The notes beneath the pieces are model-generated. The model had not been told where the DNA came from. It made no database searches and saw only the letters and a list, made by a program, of their open reading frames with translations. Both the position numbers and the translations under genes were made by a program. Positions 51,785 to 62,577 of a stretch of DNA of 64,000 nt are shown here, piece by piece. Source of the stretch: Thalassococcus halodurans (GTDB taxonomy: Bacteria > Pseudomonadota > Alphaproteobacteria > Rhodobacterales > Rhodobacteraceae). The stretch is from assembly GCA_950096585.1 (NCBI GenBank), contig CATNDK010000001.1, forward strand, positions 1 to 64,000. The letters run 5' to 3'. Each line of letters starts with the position of its first letter. The first letter of the stretch is position 1.

Positions 51785-54442
51785 TTATCCGTTCGCCAGT
51801 TCGCGAAGTTCATACAAAATTTGTAGCGCCTCGCGCGGCGTCAGATCGTCAGGCACAATTTCCTTTAGCCGCTCTTCAGCTGCAGACGTTTTGGCGGCAA
51901 TGGCCTCTTGTTTTACAGTCTCGGTCACAGCAGAGAACAACGGTAGGTCGTCGATCAAACGGGCGGGAGATGTTTTTTCGCGCTCGCCTTGCTCAAGCGA
52001 TTCCAGCACAGACTTGGCGCGTGAAATAACCGCTTTGGGTAGGCCGGCCAGTTGCGCCACCTGCACACCATAGGACCGGTCGGCTGCACCAGCGCGTACT
52101 TCGTGTAGGAAGATCACCTCACCTTCCCATTCTTTCACAGTCACCGTGGCGTTGGATACGCCGGGCAGTTTGTCGGCAAGGGCTGTCATCTCGTGGTAAT
52201 GCGTTGCGAACAATCCGCGCACACGGTTGACCTCGGCCAGATGCTCTAGCGTTGCCCAAGCAATAGACAAGCCGTCATAGGTCGCTGTGCCGCGGCCGAT
52301 TTCATCCAGAATGACCAAGGCACGGTCGTCTGACTGGTTCAAGATGGCGGCAGTTTCGACCATTTCCACCATGAAGGTTGAACGCCCTTTCGCCAGATCG
52401 TCCGACGCACCAACGCGGCTAAAGATTTGTCCGACAAGGCCGATATGAGCTGCCTTGGCCGGAACATAGGCCCCCATTTGTGCCAGAATGGCGATCAGCG
52501 CGTTTTGTCGGAGGTAGGTCGACTTACCCGCCATGTTCGGACCGGTCAGCAATTGTAGCGCTGGGCCGTTGGCATTGGGCGACAGTTCGCAGTCATTGGC
52601 GATGAATGGGGCGCCACCAGCATTTCGCAGGGCATATTCCACAACAGGATGACGCCCCTGTTCCACGTGAAACGCGCGGCTGTCGTCGACTGTTGGTTTC
52701 ACCCAGTCTTCCGATTTCGCCAGCTTGGCCATGGCCGTTGCAACATCGAACTCGGCCAGTGCTAGGGAAAGTTGGGTCAGGATGGGTGCGTTTTCTGTTA
52801 TTCGGCTCTGTAACGCCTGAAAGTGGGCCTTTTCGATCTCGATCGCGCGTCCGCCAGCGTTCAAAATTTTTGTCTCAAGTTCTGACAATTCAACGGTCGT
52901 AAATCGGACCTGATTGGCTGTGGTTTGCCGATGGATAAAAGTTTCCGACAGCGGTGCGGACATCATCTTTTCCGCGTGGAGCGCGGTGGTTTCAATGAAA
53001 TAACCCAGCACGTTGTTATGCTTGATCTTGAGCGACGTAACGCCGGCCTGTTCGGCATACTCTGACTGAAGGCGGGCAATGACGCCACGACCCTCGTCGC
53101 GCAGTGTGCGTACTTCGTCTAATTCAGGATCGTAGCCTTCGGCAATAAATCCGCCGTCACGGGCCAGCAACGGTGGCTCTGCGACAAGTGCATTATCAAG
53201 CAGATTGCACAGATCGTCATGGCCGAGCAAAGCGGCACGGGCGTTCTGTAGCAACTCGGGCAGGTCGCTACCCTCTACGAGCGCCGCGATTTCCTCGGCT
53301 TGGCCAAGCGAATTGCGCACGGCGGCAAGGTCACGGGGCCCACCTCGATCCAGACCCAATCGCGACAGGGCGCGGTCGATGTCGGGTACTTTCTTTAAAG
53401 CCGAGATCAGCTTTTCCGAAAGGGCACTGGCTTTAACCGCCCAGGTCACGCCATCTTGTCTTTGGTGGATTGTATCCAGATCGCGCGACGGGGAAGACAG
53501 GCGGCGTTCGAGCAAACGCGCCCCGGCTGCAGTGACCGTGCGGTCAATGACGGACAGCAAAGAACCCGCGCGACCGCCTTGCATGGATTGCGTCAGTTCA
53601 AGGTTTTTGCGTGTGGCATTGTCGATCTGCAAAAGACGCGACACGTTTTCCTGACGCGGCGGCTGCAGCAAGGGAAGGTTTCCCTTTTGCGTAATCTCAA
53701 GGTAATCGACGACCGCGCCAAGCGCGGAAAGCTCAGCCCGATCAAAACTGCCAAAAGCGTCGGATGAGGCGACGCCGAATACGTCGCAAAGCCGTTTTTC
53801 AGCCGAAGTAGAGTCGAATGACGCCCGACCAAGGAATGTCGGAACCACGCCGATATCATCCAGAACCGTAGCGAAACCCTCATCCATGCTTTCTGAAATC
53901 AACACCTCGGAAGGGGCCAAACGCGCAAGCTCAGATCCGACACGGGCCTGCGGCAGTGACAGCGCATGAAAGGCCCCTGTGGAAATATCCGTGTACGCAA
54001 TTGCCCAAGCGCCGCGCACATTGCTGATGGCCACAAGGTAGTTGTGGCGCCGCGCCTCTAGCAGACTTTCTTCGGTCAATGTGCCGGGCGTTACCAGACG
54101 CACCACGTCGCGTTTCACAACAGACTTGGATCCACGCTTTTTCGCCTCTGCGGGGCTTTCCATTTGTTCACAAACGGCAACGCGAAACCCCTTCCGGATC
54201 AGCGTCAGCAAATACCCTTCGGCGGCATGCACCGGAACGCCGCACATCGGGATGTCATCGCCGTTGTGCTTTCCGCGCTTTGTCAGAGCGATATCAAGCG
54301 CCTCTGCAGCGGCTGCTGCATCGTCGAAGAACAGCTCGTAAAAGTCACCCATGCGATAAAACAACAAAGCATCAGGATATTGTTGTTTTATTTCAAGATA
54401 TTGCGCCATCATTGGCGTGACAGCAGTAGTGTTAGCGCTCAC
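51785..54442 (-). CDS. mutS: DNA mismatch repair protein MutS
   Basis: MutS recognises mismatches. The 885-aa protein has the mismatch-reading motif DALLFYRMGDFYELFFDDA, where F-x-E inserts at the mismatch, a connector and lever region, the ATPase Walker A TGPNMAGKSTYLRQNALI near residue 630, the signature GRSTFMVEMVETAAIL and Walker B ALVILDEIGRGTATYDG, and the C-terminal helix-turn-helix. A near-perfect parS lies at 52659-52674, encoding FHVEQ. Confidence 0.98.
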   Translation of the reverse strand: MSANTTAVTPMMAQYLEIKQQYPDALLFYRMGDFYELFFDDAAAAAEALDIALTKRGKHNGDDIPMCGVPVHAAEGYLLTLIRKGFRVAVCEQMESPAEAKKRGSKSVVKRDVVRLVTPGTLTEESLLEARRHNYLVAISNVRGAWAIAYTDISTGAFHALSLPQARVGSELARLAPSEVLISESMDEGFATVLDDIGVVPTFLGRASFDSTSAEKRLCDVFGVASSDAFGSFDRAELSALGAVVDYLEITQKGNLPLLQPPRQENVSRLLQIDNATRKNLELTQSMQGGRAGSLLSVIDRTVTAAGARLLERRLSSPSRDLDTIHQRQDGVTWAVKASALSEKLISALKKVPDIDRALSRLGLDRGGPRDLAAVRNSLGQAEEIAALVEGSDLPELLQNARAALLGHDDLCNLLDNALVAEPPLLARDGGFIAEGYDPELDEVRTLRDEGRGVIARLQSEYAEQAGVTSLKIKHNNVLGYFIETTALHAEKMMSAPLSETFIHRQTTANQVRFTTVELSELETKILNAGGRAIEIEKAHFQALQSRITENAPILTQLSLALAEFDVATAMAKLAKSEDWVKPTVDDSRAFHVEQGRHPVVEYALRNAGGAPFIANDCELSPNANGPALQLLTGPNMAGKSTYLRQNALIAILAQMGAYVPAKAAHIGLVGQIFSRVGASDDLAKGRSTFMVEMVETAAILNQSDDRALVILDEIGRGTATYDGLSIAWATLEHLAEVNRVRGLFATHYHEMTALADKLPGVSNATVTVKEWEGEVIFLHEVRAGAADRSYGVQVAQLAGLPKAVISRAKSVLESLEQGEREKTSPARLIDDLPLFSAVTETVKQEAIAAKTSAAEERLKEIVPDDLTPREALQILYELRELANG
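52659..52674. promoter_or_regulatory. parS: parS-like site 4 (one mismatch), in mutS
   Basis: TGTTCCACGTGAAACG matches TGTTNCACGTGAAACA except for the last base. It lies inside mutS, 12 kb from the putative origin and 5 kb past parB, the outermost of the four sites. Confidence 0.55.
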
Positions 54443-54528
54443 GAGCCTTCCCCCAGAGGATTTGGCATGACATTAAGGCGGCCAAACTTCGGGTAAAACC
54501 CGAATTTCCAGCAAAAAACCAGAGTGCC

Positions 54529-56784
54529 ATGTCGAAATCAAAACTGACCCGCGAAGAAGCGCTTAATTTCCACCTCGAGCCGACCCCCGGCAAGTGGGAG
54601 GTGCAAGCGACCGTACCCATGACAACACAGCGGGATTTGTCGCTGGCCTATTCGCCGGGTGTGGCTGTTCCGTGTGAAGAAATCGCGCAAAACCCTGAAT
54701 TGGCTTATGATTATACGAACAAGGGCAACCTTGTTGCGGTCATTTCCAACGGTACAGCGGTTCTAGGCCTTGGCAATTTGGGTGCGCTGGGCGGCAAGCC
54801 GGTGATGGAAGGCAAGTCGGTTCTGTTCAAACGCTTTGCCGATGTGAACTCGATCGACATCGAACTCGACACCGAAGATCCGGACGAATTCTGCAAAGCG
54901 GTCAAGCTGATGGGCCCGACGTTTGGTGGAATCAACCTTGAAGACATCAAGGCGCCAGAATGCTTCATCATCGAACAGCGCCTGAAGGAAGAGATGGACA
55001 TTCCTGTCTTCCACGATGACCAGCACGGCACTGCGGTTATCTGTGCGGCGGGCCTGCTGAACGCGCTGCATATCTCGGGCAAAAAGATCGAAGACGTTAA
55101 GATCGTTCTGAACGGCGCGGGCGCTGCGGGAATTGCCTGTATCGAATTGCTGAAAAGCATGGGCGCGCGTCACGACAATTGCATCGTTTGTGACACGAAG
55201 GGCGTCATTTATCAGGGTCGCACCGAAGGCATGAACCAGTGGAAATCGGCACATGCCATCACCACTGAACTGCGTACCTTGGAAGATGCTATGAAAGGCG
55301 CGGACGTGTTTCTTGGTGTTTCGGTCAAAGGTGCCGTGACACAGGCGATGGTCGAGGCGATGGCACCCAACCCCGTTATCTTCGCGATGGCCAACCCCGA
55401 TCCGGAAATCACACCGGAAGAAGCCCATGAGGTTCGCCCCGATGCAATCGTTGCTACGGGCCGTTCTGATTACCCGAACCAAGTAAACAACGTTCTGGGC
55501 TTCCCCTATCTGTTCCGCGGGGCGCTGGATATCCACGCGCGCGCCATCAACGACGAAATGAAGATCGCTTGTGCCCATGCATTGGCCCAACTGGCACGCG
55601 AAGACGTTCCGGATGAGGTTGCGGTTGCATACGGCAAAACCCTGAAGTTCGGTCGCGACTATATCATCCCGACACCGTTTGACCCGCGTCTGATCTATCG
55701 CATTCCGCCCGCTGTTGCGAAGGCTGGTATGGATACCGGTGCCGCGCGTCGTCCGATCATCGATATGGACGCTTACGAGCTGAACCTAAAGACGCGCCTC
55801 GATCCGACGGCCTCGATCCTGCAGGGTCTGAGCGCGCGCGCACGAGCGGCCCAAGCCCGCATGATCTTTGCCGAAGGTGACGACCCGCGTGTTCTGCGGG
55901 CTGCTGTGTCCTACCAGCGGTCCGGTTACGGTAAATCCTTGGTTGTTGGCCGTGTCGATGACGTGAAAGCAAAGCTTGAGGCGGCTGGTCTGGGCGATGC
56001 CGTGAACGAGATCGAGGTCGTCAACGCGGCGAATACCGAGCACCTCGATTCCTACAAAGAGCTTCTTTATTCGCGCCTTCAGCGTAAGGGCATCGACAAA
56101 TCCGACGTGCACCGGATGGCAGCACGTGATCGCCACATTTTCTCGTCCCTGATGTTGGCCCACGGCCACGGCGATGCGTTGGTCACGGGCGCTACACGTA
56201 AATCCGCACATGTTATGTCGCGTATCAACCGTGTATTTGACGCGGATGCCGACACGGGTGCCGCAGGTGTAACAGCCGTGATGCACAAAGGCCGTATCGT
56301 CCTGATTTCAGACACGCTGGTCCATGAATGGCCGAACGAGGAGGATCTCGCAAACATCGCAGAGCGTGCTGCAGGCGTTGCCCGCCACCTAGGCCTTGAA
56401 CCCCGTGTCGCGTTCGTATCTTTCTCGACCTTCGGGTATCCGGTGTCTGAACGCGCCGAAAAGATGCACCTTGCCCCAAGCGTGCTGGACCGTCGCGGCG
56501 TTGATTTCGAATACGAAGGCGAAATGACCGTCGACGTGGCGCTGAATTCCCGCGCGCAAGAGGCCTATCCCTTCCAGCGCCTGACAGGCCCGGCGAACAT
56601 CCTTGTTGTGCCAGCGCGTCACAGCGCGTCCATCAGCGTTAAGCTGATGCAGGAAATGGCCGGCGCGACAGTGATCGGTCCGATCCTTGCTGGTGTCGGG
56701 CAGTCGATCCAGCTGTGTTCGACAGGGGCAACAGCAAATGACATCCTGAACATGGCCATTCTGGCGGCCTGCAAAGTCGGTTAA
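54529..56784 (+). CDS. maeB: NADP-dependent malic enzyme (MaeB type)
   Basis: Oxidative decarboxylation of malate to pyruvate with NADP. The 751-aa protein joins a malic enzyme domain (residues 1-430: FHDDQHGTAVICAAGLLNAL, VLNGAGAAGIACIELL) to a C-terminal phosphotransacetylase-like domain (about 440-751: RMIFAEGDDPRVLRAA, LTGPANILVVPARHSASISVKLMQEMAGATVIGPIL), the usual layout of the long MaeB form. The C-terminal part is regulatory and normally lacks Pta activity. The start at 54529 follows a 86-nt gap divergent from mutS. Confidence 0.95.
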   Translation: MSKSKLTREEALNFHLEPTPGKWEVQATVPMTTQRDLSLAYSPGVAVPCEEIAQNPELAYDYTNKGNLVAVISNGTAVLGLGNLGALGGKPVMEGKSVLFKRFADVNSIDIELDTEDPDEFCKAVKLMGPTFGGINLEDIKAPECFIIEQRLKEEMDIPVFHDDQHGTAVICAAGLLNALHISGKKIEDVKIVLNGAGAAGIACIELLKSMGARHDNCIVCDTKGVIYQGRTEGMNQWKSAHAITTELRTLEDAMKGADVFLGVSVKGAVTQAMVEAMAPNPVIFAMANPDPEITPEEAHEVRPDAIVATGRSDYPNQVNNVLGFPYLFRGALDIHARAINDEMKIACAHALAQLAREDVPDEVAVAYGKTLKFGRDYIIPTPFDPRLIYRIPPAVAKAGMDTGAARRPIIDMDAYELNLKTRLDPTASILQGLSARARAAQARMIFAEGDDPRVLRAAVSYQRSGYGKSLVVGRVDDVKAKLEAAGLGDAVNEIEVVNAANTEHLDSYKELLYSRLQRKGIDKSDVHRMAARDRHIFSSLMLAHGHGDALVTGATRKSAHVMSRINRVFDADADTGAAGVTAVMHKGRIVLISDTLVHEWPNEEDLANIAERAAGVARHLGLEPRVAFVSFSTFGYPVSERAEKMHLAPSVLDRRGVDFEYEGEMTVDVALNSRAQEAYPFQRLTGPANILVVPARHSASISVKLMQEMAGATVIGPILAGVGQSIQLCSTGATANDILNMAILAACKVG

Positions 56785-56846
56785 TCGCTGGCACTGCCTG
56801 ACATTGTGATGCACTTTGGTCCCGTAGATTTTACGGGACCAAATCC

Positions 56847-57728
56847 ATGACTGTCTTCAACCTCGGATCCATCAACGCCGATCTGGTGTACCGTGTGCCG
56901 CATCTTCCCGAACCCGGTGAAACGCTGGCATCGACGTCGTTCACCCGTTTTCTGGGTGGCAAGGGTGCGAATATGTCCGTCGCGGCTGCGCGCGCAGCAG
57001 CGCGGGTGGTGCACATCGGCGCTGTTGGGCATGGTGGTGACTGGATGGTTGATCGCCTAACCGAATATGGCGTTGATACCCGTGAAATCGTCACTGTTTC
57101 AGGGGAATCCGGCCATGCGGTGATTGCAGTCGATGATCACGGTGAGAACAGCATTCTTCTCTTTCATGGTGCAAACACCTGTCTGGACCCGGAAGAGATT
57201 TCGGGCGCGTTGGCCCAGGCCACTGCGGAAGACAGCTTTCTGTTCCAGAACGAAACCAACGCACAGCGCGAAGCAGCCGAGGCCGCGTCCTTGCGCGGAA
57301 TGCGCATTATCTATGCTGCAGCGCCCTTTGATGCTGACGCGGTTCAAGATGTTATGCCCCTGATCGACATGTTGGTTCTGAACGAGGTCGAGGCAGCACA
57401 ATTGGAAGAGGCGACAGGCCTAAGTCCCGAAAACCTGCCAGTCAAAGATATCGTCGTGACGCTGGGCTCAAAGGGTTGTCGATGGTACGAAACCGACAAG
57501 GGCGAACAGATCGACGTGCCTGCCATTCAGGTTGACCCTGTGGATACAACGGGTGCTGGGGACACGTTCACGGGGTATCTGGTTGCCGGTTTGGACCGTG
57601 GATTTTCGATGCGGCAATCGCTTGATCTGGCAACAAAGGCCGCCGCTATCATGGTTACGCGTCAAGGCACGGCTGATGTGATACCTGACTTGAAAGACAT
57701 TGAAGACGCGCGGTTCAACCGCCTGTAA
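56847..57728 (+). CDS. PfkB-family sugar kinase (ribokinase-like)
   Basis: A 293-aa PfkB-family carbohydrate kinase. It has the first signature [31 protein letters not shown] and the catalytic-base motif [20 protein letters not shown], and the start [23 protein letters not shown]. Ribokinase is the closest match, but the substrate cannot be settled without context; no sugar transporter is next to it. It overlaps the convergent msrA gene by 14 nt. Confidence 0.88.
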   Translation: MTVFNLGSINADLVYRVPHLPEPGETLASTSFTRFLGGKGANMSVAAARAAARVVHIGAVGHGGDWMVDRLTEYGVDTREIVTVSGESGHAVIAVDDHGENSILLFHGANTCLDPEEISGALAQATAEDSFLFQNETNAQREAAEAASLRGMRIIYAAAPFDADAVQDVMPLIDMLVLNEVEAAQLEEATGLSPENLPVKDIVVTLGSKGCRWYETDKGEQIDVPAIQVDPVDTTGAGDTFTGYLVAGLDRGFSMRQSLDLATKAAAIMVTRQGTADVIPDLKDIEDARFNRL

Positions 57729-58341
57729 AGGCCGCGTTTGATCCCCAGACCTGTTTAACCCGCTGATCACGTCCGCAGGCGCTACGGTATTTTTTGTAGG
57801 CGTCAGAACGGGTGATGTACCCGAACCGTGTCAGCGTTTTTTCGGAACTCTTGTAGTAGTCCTGATGATACTTCTCGGCCTTGTAAAACGGTTTGGCGGC
57901 TAGAACGGGTGTCACGATCTGCTGTCGCAGTACCTTCATACCGTCCTTCAACGCCGCGATCGCATCGGCCTTTTCGGCATCGTTTTTGACAAATATCGCG
58001 GTGCGATAACTGTCTCCGCGATCACAAAACTGGCCTCCGGCATCCAGCGGATCAATGGAACGCAGGAACATATCGTACAGAGTACGACGTGACACGATAT
58101 CCGGATCGTAGGTGATTTTGACGGCCTCAAAATGGCCAGAGCCATCAGCGGAAACGTCCTTGTAGCTTGGGTTTGCCTTTGCTCCTCCGGTGTAGCCTGA
58201 CACGACAGACGACACTCCGGTCACCTTTTCGAAATCGGCCTCAACGCACCAAAAACATCCACCCGCTACGATGATCTGGTCGGCCTGAGCGGTTGCAGCG
58301 GGGGCTAAAGCGATGAAAAGGGCGCTGATAAAGCGGAACAT
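57715..58341 (-). CDS. msrA: Exported peptide methionine sulfoxide reductase A
   Basis: MsrA reduces methionine-S-sulfoxide in proteins. The 208-aa protein has a signal peptide ([21 protein letters not shown]), so it works in the periplasm, and the catalytic [17 protein letters not shown], followed by [32 protein letters not shown]. The track's 310-aa version extends through non-coding sequence; the ATG at 58341 is followed by a good signal peptide. Further cysteines near the C-terminus (SACGRDQR) may serve recycling. Overlaps pfkB at the 3' end. Confidence 0.93.
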   Translation of the reverse strand: MFRFISALFIALAPAATAQADQIIVAGGCFWCVEADFEKVTGVSSVVSGYTGGAKANPSYKDVSADGSGHFEAVKITYDPDIVSRRTLYDMFLRSIDPLDAGGQFCDRGDSYRTAIFVKNDAEKADAIAALKDGMKVLRQQIVTPVLAAKPFYKAEKYHQDYYKSSEKTLTRFGYITRSDAYKKYRSACGRDQRVKQVWGSNAAFTGG

Positions 58342-58478
58342 GTGCGGTCTCCTGTTTAGGGCCGACTTTTCTGTTCGCGGGGCATTATTGCAAATGAAAG
58401 ATCGCGACTTCACGTGTTGATGAAGCGTCGTGAAGAATAGAAACCCCCGTCCACCGTGATGAGCGGGGGATATTTTTA

Positions 58479-59837
58479 TTATTGAACCGCTTGCTGGGCC
58501 GTGTTGATCAGCACCGGGAAGAACTGCTGCATTGCGCGGTTCCACGATGTGATCGGTTGTTCTTCGATAAAGATGATGTCGTTCGGGCGCATTTCGAACC
58601 GTGTTGCGAGGGTCAGGTTGATCGCGTTTCCTGCATCCAAATGCCATGCGGTCACCGCGCCGAATTCAGCGGGATTGCTGGAAGGACGCAGAACGTAGAT
58701 GTCGGACGGGTCGCCCGTTGTTACGTTAAAGCCGCCTTTTTCATAAAGCACATCGGCCAAAGTTGCCTGCTGGCCGAAGGGCAGGGCCACACGGCTTTGG
58801 TTTGAAACCTCGCCTGCCAGATAAACGTAGTCACGTTTTTCCGCGCCCAGATCGAGTCGGCTTTGGAAATTCGTACGCTGTTCGTTCAGGGCTGCACTGC
58901 GGATCGAAATCTCGGCCTGCAGTTCGTTTAGGGCATTGCTACGCGCCTGCTGGCGCATCTGGATGACTTCGACCTGGCTATTATAGAAGGCTAGCGCCTG
59001 ATCCAGGTCGTAGTTTGTGTCGACGTAAACAGCATCGCCATCCTGCAGCTTCAGTTTTTGAAGATCAGGGCGGGCAAAGAATGTTTCGAGCGGAATCTGA
59101 TAAAGTGTGCCGTCGCGATAGATACGAACTGACGCAAATTCCTCATTTTTTACTTGTACGCCACCGGATGCGGTCAAAGCTTCACTCAGATCGATGGTAT
59201 TCAAGGTAACGGGCAAGATTTTCGCGCTGCCAACGGCGCCGCCAACTACCACACGTTTCGAATTGAACTCGGCGACCTCAAGCGAGAAGGCAGGATCAAT
59301 TCCGTTTTCTATCAGCGCTTGGAAAACACGCGCTTCAGCTTCTTCCAGCGTCAGACCAGCGACCATTACCTGACCAAGATCAGGGATCGAGATCGAGCCG
59401 TCGTCACGGACGGTATACCCTTGCCGCTTGTTTTGGGCCGTCAAAAGACCGCTGAGTTCTTCGATTGTTGTGCCGCCGGACTTGGTTGCCAGCAACAAAA
59501 CATCGCTTACTCCGATACGGTAAGCTTCGACCGGTGGTGTCGGGGGAATGCGCAGCTCAAGCGGTTTGCGTGTTTCGTTGGGAACATACGGCGCGTCGGG
59601 CAATGCGCCAGCGCCACGTAGTTGACCGCCGCCTGCTTGTTGGAAAAACGCCGCTGGCAGCGCCTTGGGTGTATAAGGGGCGCGGTTGGCGACCAGAACG
59701 GTTTGTGCATCCAGATCGACAACGCGGACCTCTGCGCCTGCAGATTGGCTTTTTACGGTGGGGGAAGTGTAAGTCACACCGCAGCCCGCGGTCACAAGGC
59801 ACGTGCCAAGTACGAGTGTTTTCCAAAGACGTATCAT
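58479..59837 (-). CDS. Wza-like polysaccharide export lipoprotein
   Basis: Outer-membrane polysaccharide export protein of the Wza/OtnA family, 452 aa. It is a lipoprotein with signal [19 protein letters not shown] (lipobox Cys 19). It has the Poly_export domain ([17 protein letters not shown]...[36 protein letters not shown]) and SLBB-type domains ([66 protein letters not shown]). The ATG at 59837 has AAGGA 6 nt upstream. Follows yjbF after 26 nt; the three genes form a capsule/exopolysaccharide export operon. Confidence 0.9.
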   Translation of the reverse strand: MIRLWKTLVLGTCLVTAGCGVTYTSPTVKSQSAGAEVRVVDLDAQTVLVANRAPYTPKALPAAFFQQAGGGQLRGAGALPDAPYVPNETRKPLELRIPPTPPVEAYRIGVSDVLLLATKSGGTTIEELSGLLTAQNKRQGYTVRDDGSISIPDLGQVMVAGLTLEEAEARVFQALIENGIDPAFSLEVAEFNSKRVVVGGAVGSAKILPVTLNTIDLSEALTASGGVQVKNEEFASVRIYRDGTLYQIPLETFFARPDLQKLKLQDGDAVYVDTNYDLDQALAFYNSQVEVIQMRQQARSNALNELQAEISIRSAALNEQRTNFQSRLDLGAEKRDYVYLAGEVSNQSRVALPFGQQATLADVLYEKGGFNVTTGDPSDIYVLRPSSNPAEFGAVTAWHLDAGNAINLTLATRFEMRPNDIIFIEEQPITSWNRAMQQFFPVLINTAQQAVQ

Positions 59838-59863
59838 GGTCATTCCTTCTAAAAGCGTGCGGC

Positions 59864-60475
59864 CTATTGCGCCTGTCGTTCGATTGTCATGTGCCCGACA
59901 CCTTCGCTGATCCATTGGCGAGACCGCCAGAGCGTGCCGTTGGCCCCTTGCCAGTAGGTATTGGAAACGGAAAACCCGATCGAAGAACAAGTTTCAACAA
60001 TTCTTGTCACCGGCACGGTGTTTGAGCTGATTTTAATCGTGGTGGCAGATCGGTCTGAAACCTGACATTGGAATGCCCGGAATTCAGTCTCTAACTCACC
60101 ACCAAGTGTGGTTTGAAAACGTTCATAGTATGCGTCGCCGATAGTGCCTTTAAGCGCCATCAGGCTATTCGAGACGTCGGATGACATCATGTCGTCGCCC
60201 AACCCCCGCGTTTCGACGACAAGGCCCTGATTCAGCGCAACAGACACACCCGAGGCATCGGTCCAGTTTGTGACTGCACCAAGGGTGCTATCGGCGGTCA
60301 ACACCGCAGACGCGCCGCGCGATTCAAGAAAGACCCGGATCGTGGGGGTGGCTGCCTTCTGTGTGTTCAGCACAACGACCTTGTTGCTGGCTTTTGCCCG
60401 CGTCGGTAGGGTGGGAAAGCCACTGCAAGCAGACAATGACAGGGCGGCGATGACAATTGCGAAGGTAGATTTCAT
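59864..60475 (-). CDS. yjbF: YjbF/GfcB-family lipoprotein
   Basis: A 203-aa lipoprotein of the YjbF (GfcB) family linked to exopolysaccharide or group 4 capsule production. Signal MKSTFAIVIAALSLSAC has a lipobox cysteine at residue 17. Conserved parts are TDASGVSVALNQGLVVETRGLGDDMMSSD and SNTYWQGANGTLWRSRQWISEGVGHMTIERQA. It overlaps yjbH by 4 nt. The exact role in export is not known. Confidence 0.88.
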   Translation of the reverse strand: MKSTFAIVIAALSLSACSGFPTLPTRAKASNKVVVLNTQKAATPTIRVFLESRGASAVLTADSTLGAVTNWTDASGVSVALNQGLVVETRGLGDDMMSSDVSNSLMALKGTIGDAYYERFQTTLGGELETEFRAFQCQVSDRSATTIKISSNTVPVTRIVETCSSIGFSVSNTYWQGANGTLWRSRQWISEGVGHMTIERQAQ

Positions 60476-62577
60476 CGCCAGAATCGCCCCCATTTTTCCT
60501 GAAGATCAGGACGGTGGGTTTCCGCCACCGTTTCATACAAACGATCCGAAACATTCAAGCGCGCGCCACCATCCCGTGTCAGCGGGCGTAGGACGGTCGA
60601 ATATGTTTGCTTGGTCGGTTTTCCGGTGATCCACGACATCGGTACGCTAAGACGGATACCCTTATCAAAAGAGCCTTCGCCGAAATCTTCAAAGGGAATA
60701 TCGGTCAGGGTTGCGAAGGCACCGATGCTCCAACCGTTTTCAAATGTACGGTCGACTGCCAGTGTGGCACCCCAATCGCCGGCAAGATAACGGCCGGCAT
60801 CAATCTGCGTCGAAAAACCGTTGTCAAAGTCATAGTACAGGGATGCGTGACCGGTTGTGACTTCGTATTCGCGGAATCCGAAAAGCTGATCGAATTCGCG
60901 TTGTTTCACGTGGTTCAGCTCAAACCCAAGCGCAAGATTGCTGTCGACGGGTTTCCACAAAAGCTCGCCCGAAACACCGGCATACTGGGGCTCAAGATAT
61001 CCGACCGTCACACGGCCATAGACGTTGTCAGATGGCCTAAAGAAATAGGCGGCGGTCAGTTCTGGAATGGATGGATCACCTTCCTTTTCATACAGGTTGG
61101 TGTCTGACCGAACACGTTGGACAACCGAATCCGATTCACGCGTTGATTCATTCTTGTTTCCCAAAAGCGTTTTCCGGACGCGCCCCTTGAGCAAATATCC
61201 GGGTGCAGGCCGATAGGTTGCGCGTGCCTCGACCCCTAAATCGGCGCGGATAGGTGCATCCGGATCGAAAAGGCTGGTCGTGATGTAGGGCCCAAAACCC
61301 AAGTCGAGCTTGGGATAGAACTCTTCCAGCGGCTCAATGGACGTGGATTCGGGCGCGATGTCAGCGCGGGCATAGCTTAGCCAAACGTTATCCAGATCAT
61401 GCGCAAGGCTTTCCATATCTGCCCTACGTATGGTGACCCGTGTGGTGGGAACGCCGTTTACGACGGGCACAATCTTGAACGTGTCCACTGAACTCGGGAT
61501 CGTTCCGGTCAGGACCCGCGCTGTGCGCCCGATTGCCTGAGGAAGGGCGCGATACGTGTCGTTCTCGATTTCAACCGTGGCCGTTGCGCCGTGAATTTCA
61601 AGCGCGTGCAGCGTGATGCCTGTCGCACTCAGGCGGCGCTTTGTAAGGAGGCGCACATTTGATCGGGCAACTTCGGTTCCCCAACCCAAAGCTACGGCTG
61701 ACGCAGGCGAAATCGCCGGCGGAGTGCCCTCGAGGCCGCTGGGTGCCTTCGGTGTCTTGGGATCAACCGCTAAGGTGATCTGTGCACCGAATTGTGATCC
61801 GTAAAGATAATGCGCGCTTAGATGCACGCCGGGACGCGGCGTGTAGGTGACCCCGTAGTTCACCTGAGACTTCAGATCAAAGGCAGTCGTACTTTCCAGG
61901 GGATACCCATCGGAAGACAGTTCGACAGCAAAGCTAAGCTTGTCGTTCAGCTGGTATTCAATGCCGCCGAACAGGCCCGCATCACCTTGGAAAATCTGGT
62001 CGAATTCGACTTCACCACCCAGATTGCCATCACGCGAACCGCGGTCTTCAAAGCGCTCGTCCAGAATGCTTAGCGGGTTCTTGAAATTGTTCGCCGTGCC
62101 CAGCCGTCCCCAGCCGATTCCCGCTGTGGCACGTAGTTGGTTCGTTAGTGTTTTTGATGCGACGAGGTACTCGGATCGGTAAATGCCGGTGCCCAGAAAA
62201 TCGTTCAATCCAAACGCCAGCGCTGGACGGTATTTGCCTTCGTCCATCAATCGGTAGTGGATCGAGAAACTACGGTCAAAACGGGTCGTCTCGGTGCCGT
62301 CAGAAATCGGGTACTGCGACATCCGAGAATACCGGAAACTCGCCGACAATCGGGGAGTGACCTGAAACGTAAGCGTATTTCTTGTCTGTCCCGCAAAGTG
62401 ACTTGTCGAGAGCGAAAGCTCGGCATCGGCCAGGCTATGGGCTGCGGGCATTTCGATCAGGCCGGGAAACCCGTACGAGTTATACCCAGTTTTCAGCTCG
62501 GTCGCATGACTGGCTGACGCCGCGCCCATCAGGACGCCTGCAATGCACGAAACGCGCTTCAATCGAAAGCCCCCCAT
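60472..62577 (-). CDS. yjbH: YjbH/GfcD-family outer-membrane protein
   Basis: A 701-aa YjbH-domain protein predicted to form an outer-membrane beta-barrel. It has a signal peptide (MGGFRLKRVSCIAGVLMGAASASHATE) and then the family N-terminus TGYNSYGFPGLIEMPAAHSLADAELSLSTSHFAGQTRNTLTFQVTPRLSASFRYS. Many alternating beta strands follow. It works with YjbF and the Wza-like protein in polymer secretion. The start has no strong ribosome binding site. Divergent from the phosphatase gene over 192 nt. Confidence 0.9.
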   Translation of the reverse strand: MGGFRLKRVSCIAGVLMGAASASHATELKTGYNSYGFPGLIEMPAAHSLADAELSLSTSHFAGQTRNTLTFQVTPRLSASFRYSRMSQYPISDGTETTRFDRSFSIHYRLMDEGKYRPALAFGLNDFLGTGIYRSEYLVASKTLTNQLRATAGIGWGRLGTANNFKNPLSILDERFEDRGSRDGNLGGEVEFDQIFQGDAGLFGGIEYQLNDKLSFAVELSSDGYPLESTTAFDLKSQVNYGVTYTPRPGVHLSAHYLYGSQFGAQITLAVDPKTPKAPSGLEGTPPAISPASAVALGWGTEVARSNVRLLTKRRLSATGITLHALEIHGATATVEIENDTYRALPQAIGRTARVLTGTIPSSVDTFKIVPVVNGVPTTRVTIRRADMESLAHDLDNVWLSYARADIAPESTSIEPLEEFYPKLDLGFGPYITTSLFDPDAPIRADLGVEARATYRPAPGYLLKGRVRKTLLGNKNESTRESDSVVQRVRSDTNLYEKEGDPSIPELTAAYFFRPSDNVYGRVTVGYLEPQYAGVSGELLWKPVDSNLALGFELNHVKQREFDQLFGFREYEVTTGHASLYYDFDNGFSTQIDAGRYLAGDWGATLAVDRTFENGWSIGAFATLTDIPFEDFGEGSFDKGIRLSVPMSWITGKPTKQTYSTVLRPLTRDGGARLNVSDRLYETVAETHRPDLQEKWGRFWR

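Noticed and set aside
58445-58470. CCCCCG/CGGGGG stem after the Wza-like gene
   Set aside because: Only a 6-bp stem with a long loop and weak T-run; could be a terminator but support is too thin.
60902-60918. parS-like TGTTTCACGTGGTTCA in yjbH
   Set aside because: Left half matches but three right-half bases differ, and the palindrome is broken; counted as chance.
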